This document shows positions 35,596 to 45,801 of a DNA stretch of 64,000 bases, in pieces. Position 1 is the stretch's first letter; each line of letters begins with the position of its first letter. The DNA comes from Rhizobium leguminosarum (lineage in GTDB: Bacteria > Pseudomonadota > Alphaproteobacteria > Rhizobiales > Rhizobiaceae), in contig NZ_CP025012.1 of the NCBI RefSeq assembly GCF_002953715.1, forward strand, positions 3,534,001-3,598,000, written 5' to 3'. A program made the position numbers and the translations under genes. The notes under the pieces were generated by a model, which saw only the letters and a program-made list of their open reading frames with translations, did no database searches and was not told the DNA's origin.

Positions 35596-36614
35596 ACATG
35601 ACAGCAGAAAGAACCCGGCCGGCCGGGCTTGCCGCGATCGATCGCGAAATGGCCCGTCAGCATGCCGACGCGGTCTCCTCCTATGAAGCAGCCCAGCCGA
35701 TGGCCGTGAGGGCCGCCGCCTCGCTGAAGCGGACCGGCCGGCTGTTGCTCATCGGCATGGGCGGTTCGCATGCCGTCAACCGCGCCGTCGAGCCGCTCTA
35801 CCGTGCCCTCGGCATTGATACCGTCGCCTTGCCGCTATCCGAGCAGCTCGGCCAGCCGCTGCCGATCGCCGGTAGGACGATCTTCGTCACCTCGCAATCC
35901 GGCGAAAGCGCCGAGGTCGTGCGCTGGTTCAACGAAACCGGCGGCACCGAGGAGACCTTCGGCCTCACACTCGAAGGCAGCTCTTTCCTCGCAAGAACTG
36001 CCCCGTCGCTCATCGGCACCGGCGGCACAGAGCTTGCCTTCGCCGCGACCCGCAGCCTGACGGTGACCTTCGCCCTGCATCTGGCAATCCTGGCCGCCCT
36101 CGGCGAAGATCCAGACGCCGCGATTGCCGCCCTCAAAGCGCCGGAAGACCATGACATCGCCGCCGCGCTCACCGCGCTCGAAAATGTCGCGACCATCGTC
36201 ACGTCAGGCCGACGGCTGCAGGGTATCGCCGAGGCGCTGGCGCTCGGATTGACGGAACTGTCGCGCCGTCCCTGCTTCTCGCTCGAAGGCGGCCAGCTCC
36301 GCCACGGACCGATGGAGATGCTGGGGCCCGAGATCGGCGTCGTGCTGTTCCGCGGCTTTGACGAGACGGCCGGCCTGGTAACGGCGATGGCGACCTCCGC
36401 TGTCGAGACCGGCGCCCCCGTCATCCTGTTTGACGCCTCGGGCGAAGCGCCGGTCGCCGGCGCGGTGACGATCCGATTCGCCCCGGCAACCGGTCTTGCT
36501 GCGATCTTCGCCATGCTGCCGGTCGCCCAGCGGCTGATGATCGCCTTTGCCGACGCCCGCGTGGAGAATGCCGGAACGCCGGTCCGCTCCACCAAGATCA
36601 CCCGGAGCGAATGA
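35592..36614 (+). CDS. SIS-domain sugar isomerase/deglycase (FrlB/AgaS/GlmS-isomerase-like)
   Basis: The 340-residue protein has two SIS domains: the first around LLLIGMGGSHAVNRAV and VTSQSGESAEVV (phosphosugar-binding serines), the second around TSGRRLQGIAEALALGLTEL and EGGQLRHGPMEML. The last motif is the GlmS-isomerase-type EL-HGP loop. No glutaminase domain is present. Such proteins deglycate ketosamine-6-phosphates (FrlB, MocD-type) or deaminate aminosugar phosphates (NagB-II, AgaS). The neighbouring PfkB kinase would supply the phosphorylated substrate, as FrlD does for FrlB. The precise substrate is inferred, not proven. Confidence 0.83.
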   Translation: MNMTAERTRPAGLAAIDREMARQHADAVSSYEAAQPMAVRAAASLKRTGRLLLIGMGGSHAVNRAVEPLYRALGIDTVALPLSEQLGQPLPIAGRTIFVTSQSGESAEVVRWFNETGGTEETFGLTLEGSSFLARTAPSLIGTGGTELAFAATRSLTVTFALHLAILAALGEDPDAAIAALKAPEDHDIAAALTALENVATIVTSGRRLQGIAEALALGLTELSRRPCFSLEGGQLRHGPMEMLGPEIGVVLFRGFDETAGLVTAMATSAVETGAPVILFDASGEAPVAGAVTIRFAPATGLAAIFAMLPVAQRLMIAFADARVENAGTPVRSTKITRSE

Positions 36615-37540
36615 ATGCGGCCGCTTGCAGTCATCGGCAACGTCAACATCGACCTGATCCTTGGACCGGCCGCCCCCTGGCCAAAGGCCGGGACGGAAAT
36701 CATCGTCGATCATGACGAGTTACGGGTCGGCGGAGCCGCCGGCAACAGCGCGCTCGCCTGGCAAGCGCTTGGCGTCGAATTCGAGATCGCCGCCAATATC
36801 GGCAGTGACCAGTTCGGCCGCTGGCTGAGCGAAGCCTTCGGCCACCGTTCCGACAAGTGGCCGGTACGTCCTGAGAAAACGACGCTCTCCGTCGGCATCA
36901 CCCATCCGGACGGTGAGCGAACCTTCTTCACGACAAAAGGCCACCTGCCGCGCTTCAGCCTGGCAGATGTCTTCGCGGTCATCGAGGGCGCAAGGCTGCA
37001 GGGCGGCTACGCCCTTCTCTGCGGCTCGTTCCTGACCGACGACCTGACAGCGGATTATGACGCCTTCTTCGACTGGGCCGACTGCCATGACATCACCGTC
37101 GCACTCGATACCGGCTGGCCACTCGACGGCTGGACAGACGAGAATTGCGCAGCGACACGCGCATGGCTCTCCCGCAGCGGTATCGCGCTGCTGAACGAGG
37201 TCGAATCGACGACACTTGCCGCCATTGCCGATCCGGTCGAGGCGGCGCGTCACATCAGGTCGCATATGCCAAAGGGTGCGATCATCGTCGTCAAGCGCGG
37301 CCCGGACGGCGCTCTCGCGATCGGGCCGGATGGCCTGTTGGTTTCGGTGGCAGCACCCGTTGTCGAGGTCGTCGATACGATCGGCGCCGGCGATGTCTTC
37401 AACGCCGCCTTCCTCGCCGCGCTCGCAAGCGATGAGCCGCTGATTTCTTGCCTGGAGGCGGGAACCGCAGTCGCCTCGCGCGCCATCTCCACCCTTCCCC
37501 GCAACTATGGCGGCCCGTTATCTCCTGAGGAGCCTGTGCG

Positions 37541-37544
<4 letters not shown>
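36615..37544 (+). CDS. PfkB-family carbohydrate kinase
   Basis: A 309-residue protein. It begins RPLAVIGNVNIDLILG and has the N-terminal RVGGAAGNSALAWQALG segment; the C-terminal signature DTIGAGDVFNAAFLAAL contains the catalytic aspartate. The family phosphorylates sugars such as ribose, fructose derivatives or fructose-lysine. It begins directly after the SIS stop and overlaps the ATPase gene by four bases. The pairing with a SIS protein and an ABC importer resembles frlD/frlB. Confidence 0.88.
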
Positions 37545-38611
<1,067 letters not shown>

Positions 38612-38614
<3 letters not shown>

Positions 38615-38720
38615 AGCATGTCGCGCAAAAGTGTGCAGCGGTTTTGCGACAACGACATGCGTAAAAACAAGGACCTAAAGCGCGAGGAGCGAATCTGAAA
38701 GATCGCGACGCGCTTTAGCG
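38612..38720 (+). repeat. RIME-like element, full copy
   Basis: TAGAGCATGTCGCGCAAAAG, GCGGTTTTGCGAC, CGACATGCG, then AAAGCGCGAGGAGCG...GCGACGCGCTTTAG form two successive palindromes, 109 bases in all. It matches the copy at 56481 closely and fits the described size of RIME1 (about 108 bases, from memory). It sits between convergent genes and may act as a terminator for both. Confidence 0.8.
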
Positions 38721-38746
38721 ACGGAACGGCTATCCCCGTCGGCTGT

Positions 38747-39574
38747 TCAATTTGCCGCGTCGGTGGGCTTGCGCTGGTAGACGTGAATATAGTCGACCAG
38801 CAGGATGGAAGGATTGGGCGTTTCATCGATCGGCCAACCCGAGCCCAGTGCCAGGTTCACCAGCGGATAAAACGGCATGTGGAACTCCTTCGGCGTGTCG
38901 AAGCTCCAGATGAACTGACGGTCAAGGTAGAAGCTCGTCTTGTCAGCTTGGATATCGACGCCGTAGGTGTGATATTCGCTGTTCAGAATTCCGTCCTGGA
39001 CGGTTTGCCAATGGCCACCGGTGGTGTTCTGGCCGCCCTGGCTCTGACGCCAGATATGGAAGCCCATGCTGAATTCGTAGGGTGCGCGCCCATAATATTC
39101 CAGGACGTCGATCTCGGCGGTGTATTTCGACCGATCGAGCCCGATGAGCCAGAAGGCTGGCCAGACTCCCTTGCCCGGCGGCAACTTCATCCGCGCTTCG
39201 AAATAACCGAATTGCTGCGAGAATCCTTCGCCTTTCGGGTTCACCGACGACAACAGGCCCGAGCGCCAGGTTCCATCGGCCTCCTTGCGCGCTTCGATCT
39301 TCAGAATTCCCTGATCGGTGGTAAACGGAAAGCCGGGGGCCGGATCGGTGAAACGGGCGTCACCGAAATCGCCGTTCCAGGGCGTATGGGCGATCCAGCG
39401 GGAGCTTCTTTCTCCCCAGGCCGAGACGTCGAGACTGTCGAAGCTCTCCTCGAATGTTAGCTGGTACGCATTGATATTGAGTGGTTGCTGAGCCACGCTG
39501 GGTTGGCCGGGCAACGCCCCCAGACCGAGAACGATGAGCAAACCCAGAGCCTTAGAAGATATCCCGTAACGCAT
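38747..39574 (-). CDS. Secreted glycoside hydrolase family 16 (ExoK-like glycanase)
   Basis: The 275-residue protein has an N-terminal signal peptide (cut near SVAQQ). The catalytic motif EIDVLE is at residues 154-159 (nucleophile E154, acid/base E159), and FGYFEARMKLPPGKGVWPAFWL, GFHIW and YHTYGVDIQADKTSFYLD are typical GH16 segments. ExoK/ExsH-type members cut nascent bacterial exopolysaccharide. It is the last gene of the leftward polysaccharide operon, 50 bases after the flippase, so trimming the locus's own polymer is the likely role. GGAGGAG precedes the ATG. It ends opposite the ATPase gene across a RIME-like element. Confidence 0.9.
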   Translation of the reverse strand: MRYGISSKALGLLIVLGLGALPGQPSVAQQPLNINAYQLTFEESFDSLDVSAWGERSSRWIAHTPWNGDFGDARFTDPAPGFPFTTDQGILKIEARKEADGTWRSGLLSSVNPKGEGFSQQFGYFEARMKLPPGKGVWPAFWLIGLDRSKYTAEIDVLEYYGRAPYEFSMGFHIWRQSQGGQNTTGGHWQTVQDGILNSEYHTYGVDIQADKTSFYLDRQFIWSFDTPKEFHMPFYPLVNLALGSGWPIDETPNPSILLVDYIHVYQRKPTDAAN

Positions 39575-39624
39575 TCTGCTCCTCCGAAAACGCCAAACCA
39601 ATCGTTGGACTACACTTGTCTCGA

Positions 39625-41106
39625 TCAAAAGGTGAGAACCCCGTTTCGTCGCGGCATGAGCCTTTGGACGACGATGGTCTCGATGCCGTCGGGCCTTCCG
39701 ACAACCTGCCACAGCAGCAGCGCGAAGGCCCAGAAGATCGCTACTGCCGCCCCGCCGCAAAGCGCCAGGCTGACGACAAGGTTGAGGCCGACAGGCATGG
39801 CGGAGAGCATCGGCTCGATCCACAGCAGGAAAGCGATCATCGGCAAGCTCGCGGCCAGAGGCCGCAAAAAGGCATACAACTGGGCAGCAAACGTCGCGCC
39901 GATCAGCCGCCGCGTGATGATGAGCGATGCGGCATAGGCGACAAGCACCGCCACGATCCGCGCGCCCAATGCGCCTGCCACCTGAAAATAGACAATGCCC
40001 AGGATGGTGACCGGAACCCTGACGGCGAACTCGGCAAACATCCGGAGAGCGAGATAGCGGGTTTTGTTCAGGACCATAGCCAATGGCGGCATCATGTTCG
40101 TGGGAAGACCGAGCAGACTGACGATGCACAGCCATTGCAGAATCGGCGCCGCGGATGCCCATTTCTCGCCGACGATAATCCGCACGGCCGGCTCGGCAAG
40201 AAAAGCGAGCGCGATGAGGATGGGCGCTGCCACGAAGGTGATCGCGTTCGTCGCCTTCAGATAGGCAGCGATCAGATTACGACGGTCATCGACGGTCGAG
40301 AATGCCGCCATCAGCGGGCGCAACAATGGCCCGACGAAGGTCTGGTATGGAATAGCGGCGATATTGTCGGCGACGCTGAAGGCGCCGAACGTCGACAAGC
40401 CGGTAAAGCGCGGCAAAAGCAGCCGGTCCAGTTGCCAGTTGATCGAACTCAACACCTGCGAGACGGTGTTCCAGCTGATCATGTCCTGAAAGTGCTTCCA
40501 TTCGGAAAGGCTGAACCTCGGTCGCATCGGCGCAAAGACATAGGAGGTGATCGCCGCTGCGGTCGGGCCTGCAACCGCGCCGATCGCCAGTCCCCAATAG
40601 CTGCCGGTCGCGACCGCCACCCCGACACCGAATAGCAGTGTCGACCCCTTGGTGATGAGATCGAGTGCGAACTCGCGTTTGAAATCGAACCGCTGCATGA
40701 ACAGAACCATGCGCGGGCTGATCACACTGCGCATGGCAGGCGCGATGGAGAGCACGGCGACAAGAGAGAAAAGCCGGGAATCGTCATAGATCAAAGCCAT
40801 CGGCCAGGAGATGATCATCATCAGCGTGCTGATGGCCACGCCTCGAAGCAGGCTGAGGGTAAGGGCCGTGGCAAACATATCGTCCGAAGGCGACGGCTGA
40901 CGCATCAGGGCCTGCGTCAGCGGCAGGTCCAAAATTGTCTCGACGATGACCAGAATCGAGGTCGCGATGGCGACGAGGCCGAAATCCGCTGGGCTCAAAA
41001 GCCTTGCGAGGATCAGGAGGCTGACGAAATCGAGCAGTCGCGCCAGGAATTTTCCGCTGATGGTCCAGATACTCGCCGTCGCCGTCCTCTGGGATACGCT
41101 TGACAT
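39625..41106 (-). CDS. Polysaccharide flippase (Wzx/WzxC, PST family)
   Basis: The 493-residue protein has 12-14 hydrophobic segments. It begins with WTISGKFLARLLDFVSLLILARLLSPADFGLVAIA, the hallmark of WzxC/ExoT-like exporters. It would flip lipid-linked repeat units across the inner membrane. It lies between two GT4 genes and the GH16 gene on one strand, 78 bases after the upstream glycosyltransferase. It matches the Wzy-like polymerase and ExoF-type export protein encoded rightward. Confidence 0.88.
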   Translation of the reverse strand: MSSVSQRTATASIWTISGKFLARLLDFVSLLILARLLSPADFGLVAIATSILVIVETILDLPLTQALMRQPSPSDDMFATALTLSLLRGVAISTLMMIISWPMALIYDDSRLFSLVAVLSIAPAMRSVISPRMVLFMQRFDFKREFALDLITKGSTLLFGVGVAVATGSYWGLAIGAVAGPTAAAITSYVFAPMRPRFSLSEWKHFQDMISWNTVSQVLSSINWQLDRLLLPRFTGLSTFGAFSVADNIAAIPYQTFVGPLLRPLMAAFSTVDDRRNLIAAYLKATNAITFVAAPILIALAFLAEPAVRIIVGEKWASAAPILQWLCIVSLLGLPTNMMPPLAMVLNKTRYLALRMFAEFAVRVPVTILGIVYFQVAGALGARIVAVLVAYAASLIITRRLIGATFAAQLYAFLRPLAASLPMIAFLLWIEPMLSAMPVGLNLVVSLALCGGAAVAIFWAFALLLWQVVGRPDGIETIVVQRLMPRRNGVLTF

Positions 41107-41184
41107 GATCTATCTTCTATTCCTCGTCGGCGGATTGAGACGGTTTCGGTCGCAGCGGCAAGACAGGCAGCTCCGTCCTTCTCG

Positions 41185-42429
41185 TCAGCCCGGCCGCCTT
41201 CTGAAGACGTCGGCGGATCGGTCGCCATGGGTGGACAGTTGTTGCTCGATGAGGCCGGACAGACGGTCGCGGAACACGGCGGAAGAGAATTTCAGCGAGT
41301 GCGCGCGGATTGCATGCGGATCGATATCGTCCTCCACCTCTTCGAACGCCGCCATCGTTTCCAACAGAGCTTCCGTGGTCTGCTGCCCGAAGCGAAACCC
41401 GACCTGCGGCGAGGAAACGGTTTCCCTGGCGCCGCCGGCGTCGAAAGCCAGGACCGGCCGCCCCGATGCCATGGCTTCCACCGGAAGAATGCCGAAATCC
41501 TCCGTGCCCGGAAACAACAGGGCGCGGCATCGCGACAGGTGGTCGCGCAGAACGTTGAAGGGCTGATGGCCGAGAAACTCAACGGTCGGTCCGGCGATCG
41601 ACTTCAGATAAGCCAATTGCTCTCCCTCGCCAATCACGACCAGCTTCCGCCCGGCCTCGGTGCAGGCGCGAACGGCAATATCCGGCCGCTTGTAAGTGGT
41701 CAGTTGTCCCGCATAGAGATAGAATTCGCCTTTTCCCTTCGCCACCGCAAAATCGTCAGTCGCAACGGGCGGATGGATGACGATGGATTCCCGGTCGTAG
41801 AAGCGGCGGATACGGCTCGCGACATAATCGGAATTGGCGACGAACACATCGACCCGCGAGGACGTCGTCACGTCCCAGGCGCGCAGCATGGGCGCGGTGA
41901 TCGACATCAAGGCGCGACCCACCCAGGGCAGGCCATGCCGGTAGACATGGAACTGATCCCAGATGTAGCGCATCGGCGAGTGGCAGTAGCAGACATGCAG
42001 TGCGTCCGCGCGCGTGATGATGCCCTTTGCGGGTCCGGATTCGCTCGACAGCACGAGATCGTAGTCCTGCAGATCGAACTGCTCGAGCGCGAAGGGCATC
42101 AGTGGCAGCATCTTGGTATAATGCCGTTGCGCGCCGGGGATCTTCTGTAGGAAGGACGTGCGGATGTTCCGCGTCTTCAGAAAATCGCTGATGCGATCCC
42201 GGTTGCAGACGAGGGTGAAGATGTCGGCCTGCGGAAACATGCGGCACAGCTCTTCGACGACTTTCTCGCCGCCGCGCATCGAAACGAGCCAATAATGCAC
42301 GATGGCGACACGAAGCTGCTTGGTGTCGCTCGCGCCTCCGGCCTCGGCGACACGTCTTTTCGCCATCACCGGCGCATCGCCGAGAAATGCCCTCGCGTCG
42401 GGAAGAGAGGTTGTTGCTTCAAGAGTCAA
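41185..42429 (-). CDS. Glycosyltransferase family 4
   Basis: A 414-residue protein. I place the start at a TTG (42429) because it overlaps the upstream TGA (TTGA) and has GGAG seven bases before it; the first in-frame ATG, 63 bases further, has no ribosome site. The N-terminal domain carries VAIVHYWLVSMRGGEKVVEELCRMFPQADIFTL, and the C-terminal domain has VFVANSDYVASRIRRFY, LYAGQLTTYKRPDIAV and the donor-binding segment FPGTEDFGILPVEAMASGRPVLAFDAGGARETV with the E-x7-E pattern. It adds a sugar to the lipid-linked repeat. Confidence 0.85.
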   Translation of the reverse strand: MTLEATTSLPDARAFLGDAPVMAKRRVAEAGGASDTKQLRVAIVHYWLVSMRGGEKVVEELCRMFPQADIFTLVCNRDRISDFLKTRNIRTSFLQKIPGAQRHYTKMLPLMPFALEQFDLQDYDLVLSSESGPAKGIITRADALHVCYCHSPMRYIWDQFHVYRHGLPWVGRALMSITAPMLRAWDVTTSSRVDVFVANSDYVASRIRRFYDRESIVIHPPVATDDFAVAKGKGEFYLYAGQLTTYKRPDIAVRACTEAGRKLVVIGEGEQLAYLKSIAGPTVEFLGHQPFNVLRDHLSRCRALLFPGTEDFGILPVEAMASGRPVLAFDAGGARETVSSPQVGFRFGQQTTEALLETMAAFEEVEDDIDPHAIRAHSLKFSSAVFRDRLSGLIEQQLSTHGDRSADVFRRRPG

Positions 42430-43772
42430 CTCAATACTCCTTGTATCGCCACACCGTCTGTCAGCTCGGGAACCGCATTCGTCGAAATCAGGCTTTGGTA
42501 TTCGGCAAGAAGCGCGTCGCGCCATTCCTCGTGTGTCGAGGCGAGATCCGGCGACAGCCGGAAAGCCCGCTCGCTCATGGCGCGGACCTCATGCCCCGGC
42601 ATTTGGCTAAATCTCGTCAAAGTGTCGGCAAAGGCGCTTTCGTCAGCCGTATCGCAGGCAAGCGCCATGCCGGCTCTTTGCATTTCCTCGGCGAGAAAGG
42701 CGCTGCGCGACATGATGACGGGCAGACCGCTCCTGGCCGCTTCGATAGCGACGAGGCCGAACGGCTCGGGATAGCGCGACGGCATCAACAACGCGCGCGC
42801 TTTGCGGATGGTCGGGCCGATCTCCGCATGCGACTGCCAGCCGACGGCCCTGACGTGATCTCCCGAAGCTGCGACCAGCGGCATCAGCGGCCCGTCCCCG
42901 ATCACGCAGAGCTTGACGCCGGCTTTGCGCGTGGCGGCCACGGCGTCCTCTATGCCCTTCTCTTCGTCCAACCGCCCGATGAAGACGAACTCCTCATTGG
43001 CCTCCGCCTCGATGCGTTTGATGGATAGCGGAGCGACGGGATTGCGGATCGTCGTCAGTCGTTCGGGCCGATATCCGGCGCCGACGAGAAAGCCAGCCAT
43101 CTTCTCGTGTAGCAGGATGATCCGGCCGAAGTCGGCCTGATCCTTCAGCAGCCGGAGGATATTGGAGCCGCGGGCAACCCGCCACAATTTGTGCGAATAA
43201 CTTCTCTTGTCGCAGGCCGTCGCAATGCAGCTTCCGCCGAGCGGGCGTCGAAGGCAGATTTCCTGCGCCTGATAGTCGAAGAAGGCGCCGTTGGGGCAGG
43301 CCGTGAAGAAATCATGCGCGTGAACCACGCATCGTCTGGCGACCGGCAGCAACGCCCTGAAAATCGCGGGAGACAGGATCTGGTGCCAGCCATGGACATG
43401 GTAGACTGTATTGGCGGTGTCCTTTGCGGCAATCCAGTTCGCGACCATACGGACGGCGGCGCCATTGTGAATGCCGGTCACGAAGGCCTTCGCACGCTCG
43501 GCGCTGAGCAGGTCGCGGCTGTTCAGCCCGATCATTGAGACTCCGAGGGCGACAAGCTCCGCATTGGCGGCGTCATCCCCGCAAATATAGGTCACGGGGA
43601 TGTCGAGCCCCCGAAAAAGCTTGGCCGATAGCACCGCCAGCGCCGTCGCACCGCCTCTGGCCACCGAATAGTCGTCGATGATGACCACGCGATCGATCTT
43701 TGTCGTGCCGAGGCCGGGAAAGCGGCCAACGCTTGTGGCAGATCGGAGAACCTCGGGAAGCGACGGGCGCAT
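42426..43772 (-). CDS. Glycosyltransferase family 4
   Basis: The 448-residue protein begins MRPSLPEVLRS; the ATG shares one base with the crp stop (TGATG). Domain one carries RGGATALAVLSAKLFRGLDIPVTYIC and the VYHVHGWHQILSPAIFRALL / VVHAHDFFTACPNGAFFD stretch with conserved histidines. Domain two has FVFIGRLDEEKGIEDAVAATRKAGV and MPSRYPEPFGLVAIEAARSGLPVIMS. A cysteine-containing insert (EICLRRPLGGSCIATACDKRSY) resembles those of GT4 enzymes that handle crust-forming or EPS sugars. It is co-transcribed with crp and the next GT4. Confidence 0.87.
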   Translation of the reverse strand: MRPSLPEVLRSATSVGRFPGLGTTKIDRVVIIDDYSVARGGATALAVLSAKLFRGLDIPVTYICGDDAANAELVALGVSMIGLNSRDLLSAERAKAFVTGIHNGAAVRMVANWIAAKDTANTVYHVHGWHQILSPAIFRALLPVARRCVVHAHDFFTACPNGAFFDYQAQEICLRRPLGGSCIATACDKRSYSHKLWRVARGSNILRLLKDQADFGRIILLHEKMAGFLVGAGYRPERLTTIRNPVAPLSIKRIEAEANEEFVFIGRLDEEKGIEDAVAATRKAGVKLCVIGDGPLMPLVAASGDHVRAVGWQSHAEIGPTIRKARALLMPSRYPEPFGLVAIEAARSGLPVIMSRSAFLAEEMQRAGMALACDTADESAFADTLTRFSQMPGHEVRAMSERAFRLSPDLASTHEEWRDALLAEYQSLISTNAVPELTDGVAIQGVLS

Positions 43773-44509
43773 CACTTCACCGAAACCGCGCCGTTGGCAC
43801 AGGCCTCCAACGCCTTGCGGTTGATAATGCGGATCTTGCCCTGCCCCCCGTCGATGATCTTGCTTTCCCGCAGGCGCCGCAGGCATTGATTGACCTTCTC
43901 GCGAGACGCCGGCAGCGTCGCGGCCAGGTCATTTTGCGAGATGATCAGTTCGTCCCCGCTGTTTGCCGCATCTTTTCCGTAAACAGCGGAGAGCCGCAGC
44001 AGCGTGCTGGCCAGCCTCGACTGCAGGCTCGACGCCGCATTTGAAATGATCCGGAGTTCGAGCTCTGAAATACGTGCCAGCGCCCTGGAGAAGACCTTTT
44101 CGCGAAAGCAGGGATCGCTGGCGTACATGTCGCGCAACAGCCGGCCTTCGAAGAAATGCAGTTCGCAGTTGGAACCGGCTCGGTATTCGAGGCTCAACGT
44201 CTGCCTGCGCAGAACCTCGAGCTCGCCGATGAGGCCGGATTTCGGAATGATCTCGACGATGAATTCCCTGCCGTCGGGCAGCATCGTGCTGGCGCTGACT
44301 ACCCCCGAATGTACGCGAGCGAAGGTATCGACGAGGACGCCGGCGCCGGCGATGACCTCGCCGCGCCGGAAACGCCGGACGCTCGACCGGCAGGAAAGAA
44401 ATTCGTCGTCGATGACGATGCGGCTGTTGAGATGAATGCTGCCGTTAGTCGATATCGCCGCCTTGCCGATGCCGGCCCTGCGATCTGATGCGTGTGTCAC
44501 CCCATCCAT
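43772..44509 (-). CDS. Crp/Fnr-family regulator of the polysaccharide locus (copy 1)
   Basis: The 245-residue protein has a cyclic-nucleotide-binding-like beta roll (FRRGEVIAGAGVLVDTFARVHSG ... IPKSGLIGELEVLRRQ) and a C-terminal helix-turn-helix, ISQNDLAATLPASREKVNQCLRRL. The recognition helix keeps R and E of E. coli CRP (SRE), which read TGTGA half-sites. At the place of CRP Arg82, which holds the cAMP phosphate, it has Leu (LSLEYRAGS), so cAMP binding is doubtful. ATG 44509 is chosen because GGAG lies eight bases before it, as in its paralogue at 54622. It leads the leftward GT4-GT4-wzx-GH16 operon and is divergent from exoY copy 1. Confidence 0.9.
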   Translation of the reverse strand: MDGVTHASDRRAGIGKAAISTNGSIHLNSRIVIDDEFLSCRSSVRRFRRGEVIAGAGVLVDTFARVHSGVVSASTMLPDGREFIVEIIPKSGLIGELEVLRRQTLSLEYRAGSNCELHFFEGRLLRDMYASDPCFREKVFSRALARISELELRIISNAASSLQSRLASTLLRLSAVYGKDAANSGDELIISQNDLAATLPASREKVNQCLRRLRESKIIDGGQGKIRIINRKALEACANGAVSVK

Positions 44510-44979
44510 GCGCATAACTCCGAGTACTCGAATAACCATAGGAAATGCTGCACTGCATCATTTATATTGTCTTAATATGGGTGTCAAATAACATCCCCGA
44601 GAGACAGCGTAAAGATCAAGTCTACATTTAGTTGTGAAACAAAAATACATCAGCAATTGAAATCAAAATCTCGACGGAATCGAAGATAGATCGTATGATT
44701 GAAGACAGGTGCTTATTAAAAAGTCTTCCTGAGTTAAAAATAAGCAATAATAGAAATGTTGACATCAAAAATATAAATGAATACCTGCGAACTATCACCT
44801 CGAAGTAGGTTAGATTGGCATTTGCAATGAAAAGAGGCTACCGAGGACTAGTCGGAATTCTCGAATGCCGCTTAGTAGCATAAAGAATTTATTAAGGATT
44901 ATGACCTTGGTAACAGACAACAAGAGTGCGGCGCAGCAAACATTGAATGGTTCTTAATCGGAATATTTGGAGACCACCG
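44510..44979. promoter_or_regulatory. Shared regulatory region between crp copy 1 and exoY copy 1
   Basis: This AT-rich 470-base gap has no plausible gene. At 44900-44915 the plus strand reads TATGACC-TT-GGTAACA, an imperfect dyad lying 64 bases before the exoY ATG. The equivalent place in the second module, 66 bases before its exoY start, holds a much better Crp-type dyad, so I read this as the diverged counterpart. Both flanking operons are polysaccharide genes. Confidence 0.55.
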
Positions 44980-45681
44980 ATGACATGGGAAGCACATAGT
45001 TTCGAGGCTTGGTCGCGTGTCGGACGGTCCGCAGAAGGCGGCGATCTCCATTCGTCCCGGCCTCGTGCGGCAGGCAGATCGTCGAAGCGCGCGATAGACC
45101 TTCTCATCGCGATCATTGCGCTGATCCTGCTTTCCCCGCTTCTGTTAATCGTCGCATTGATCGTCAAGATTAGCGACCGCGGCCCGGTCTTCTATTCCCA
45201 TACGCGCATCGGCGTCGGCGGAGCGCCGTTCGGATGCCTCAAGTTTCGCACGATGAAGACCGATGCGAGTGCTCAGCTTGCCGAATTGCTGCAAAACAAC
45301 CCGATTGCGCGAAGCGAATGGGAAGCGACACGCAAGCTGAAGGACGATCCGAGGATCACGGCGGTCGGCGAAATTCTGCGGCGGTCGAGCATCGACGAGC
45401 TACCCCAACTGATCAATATCATGCGTGGTGAAATGAGCCTTGTCGGCCCCCGGCCGATCACCGCCGAGGAATTGCCGCGCTACGGCGAGCATATATGGGC
45501 CTACATGGCCGTACGCCCGGGCCTGACCGGTCACTGGCAGACCAGCGGGCGCAACGATGTCAGTTACGAGTACCGGGTTTCCCTCGACGTTCACTATCTC
45601 GACAACTGGTCGCTCGGCCGGGACTTCGTCATCATTGCCAAGACCATTCCGGCTCTGTTTTCGCAACGTGGCTCGTACTGA
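44980..45681 (+). CDS. ExoY-type polyprenyl-phosphate sugar-1-phosphate transferase (copy 1, intact)
   Basis: The 233-residue protein has one hydrophobic segment (about residues 33-60) and the monotopic transferase domain: KRAIDLLIAIIALILLSPLLL, GPVFYSHTRIG, FGCLKFRTMKTDA, the catalytic pair in SSIDELPQLINIMRGEMSLVGPRP (D139-E140), and VRPGLTGHWQTSGRND. It starts repeat-unit assembly by placing the first sugar phosphate on undecaprenyl phosphate. ATG 44980 follows GGAG. It heads the rightward operon exoY-pcp-GT2-opx-wzy. Confidence 0.92.
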   Translation: MTWEAHSFEAWSRVGRSAEGGDLHSSRPRAAGRSSKRAIDLLIAIIALILLSPLLLIVALIVKISDRGPVFYSHTRIGVGGAPFGCLKFRTMKTDASAQLAELLQNNPIARSEWEATRKLKDDPRITAVGEILRRSSIDELPQLINIMRGEMSLVGPRPITAEELPRYGEHIWAYMAVRPGLTGHWQTSGRNDVSYEYRVSLDVHYLDNWSLGRDFVIIAKTIPALFSQRGSY

Positions 45682-45801
45682 GCATTCAAGGGGAGAGCTG
45701 CCGATCATGCCTGAAATCGGAAGACATGCTGCTCCCTCCGTCCCCTCCAAGCTGCCACTACCTGGTTACTCCGTGATCTCGCCATTTTGGATTAGGACGA
45801 C

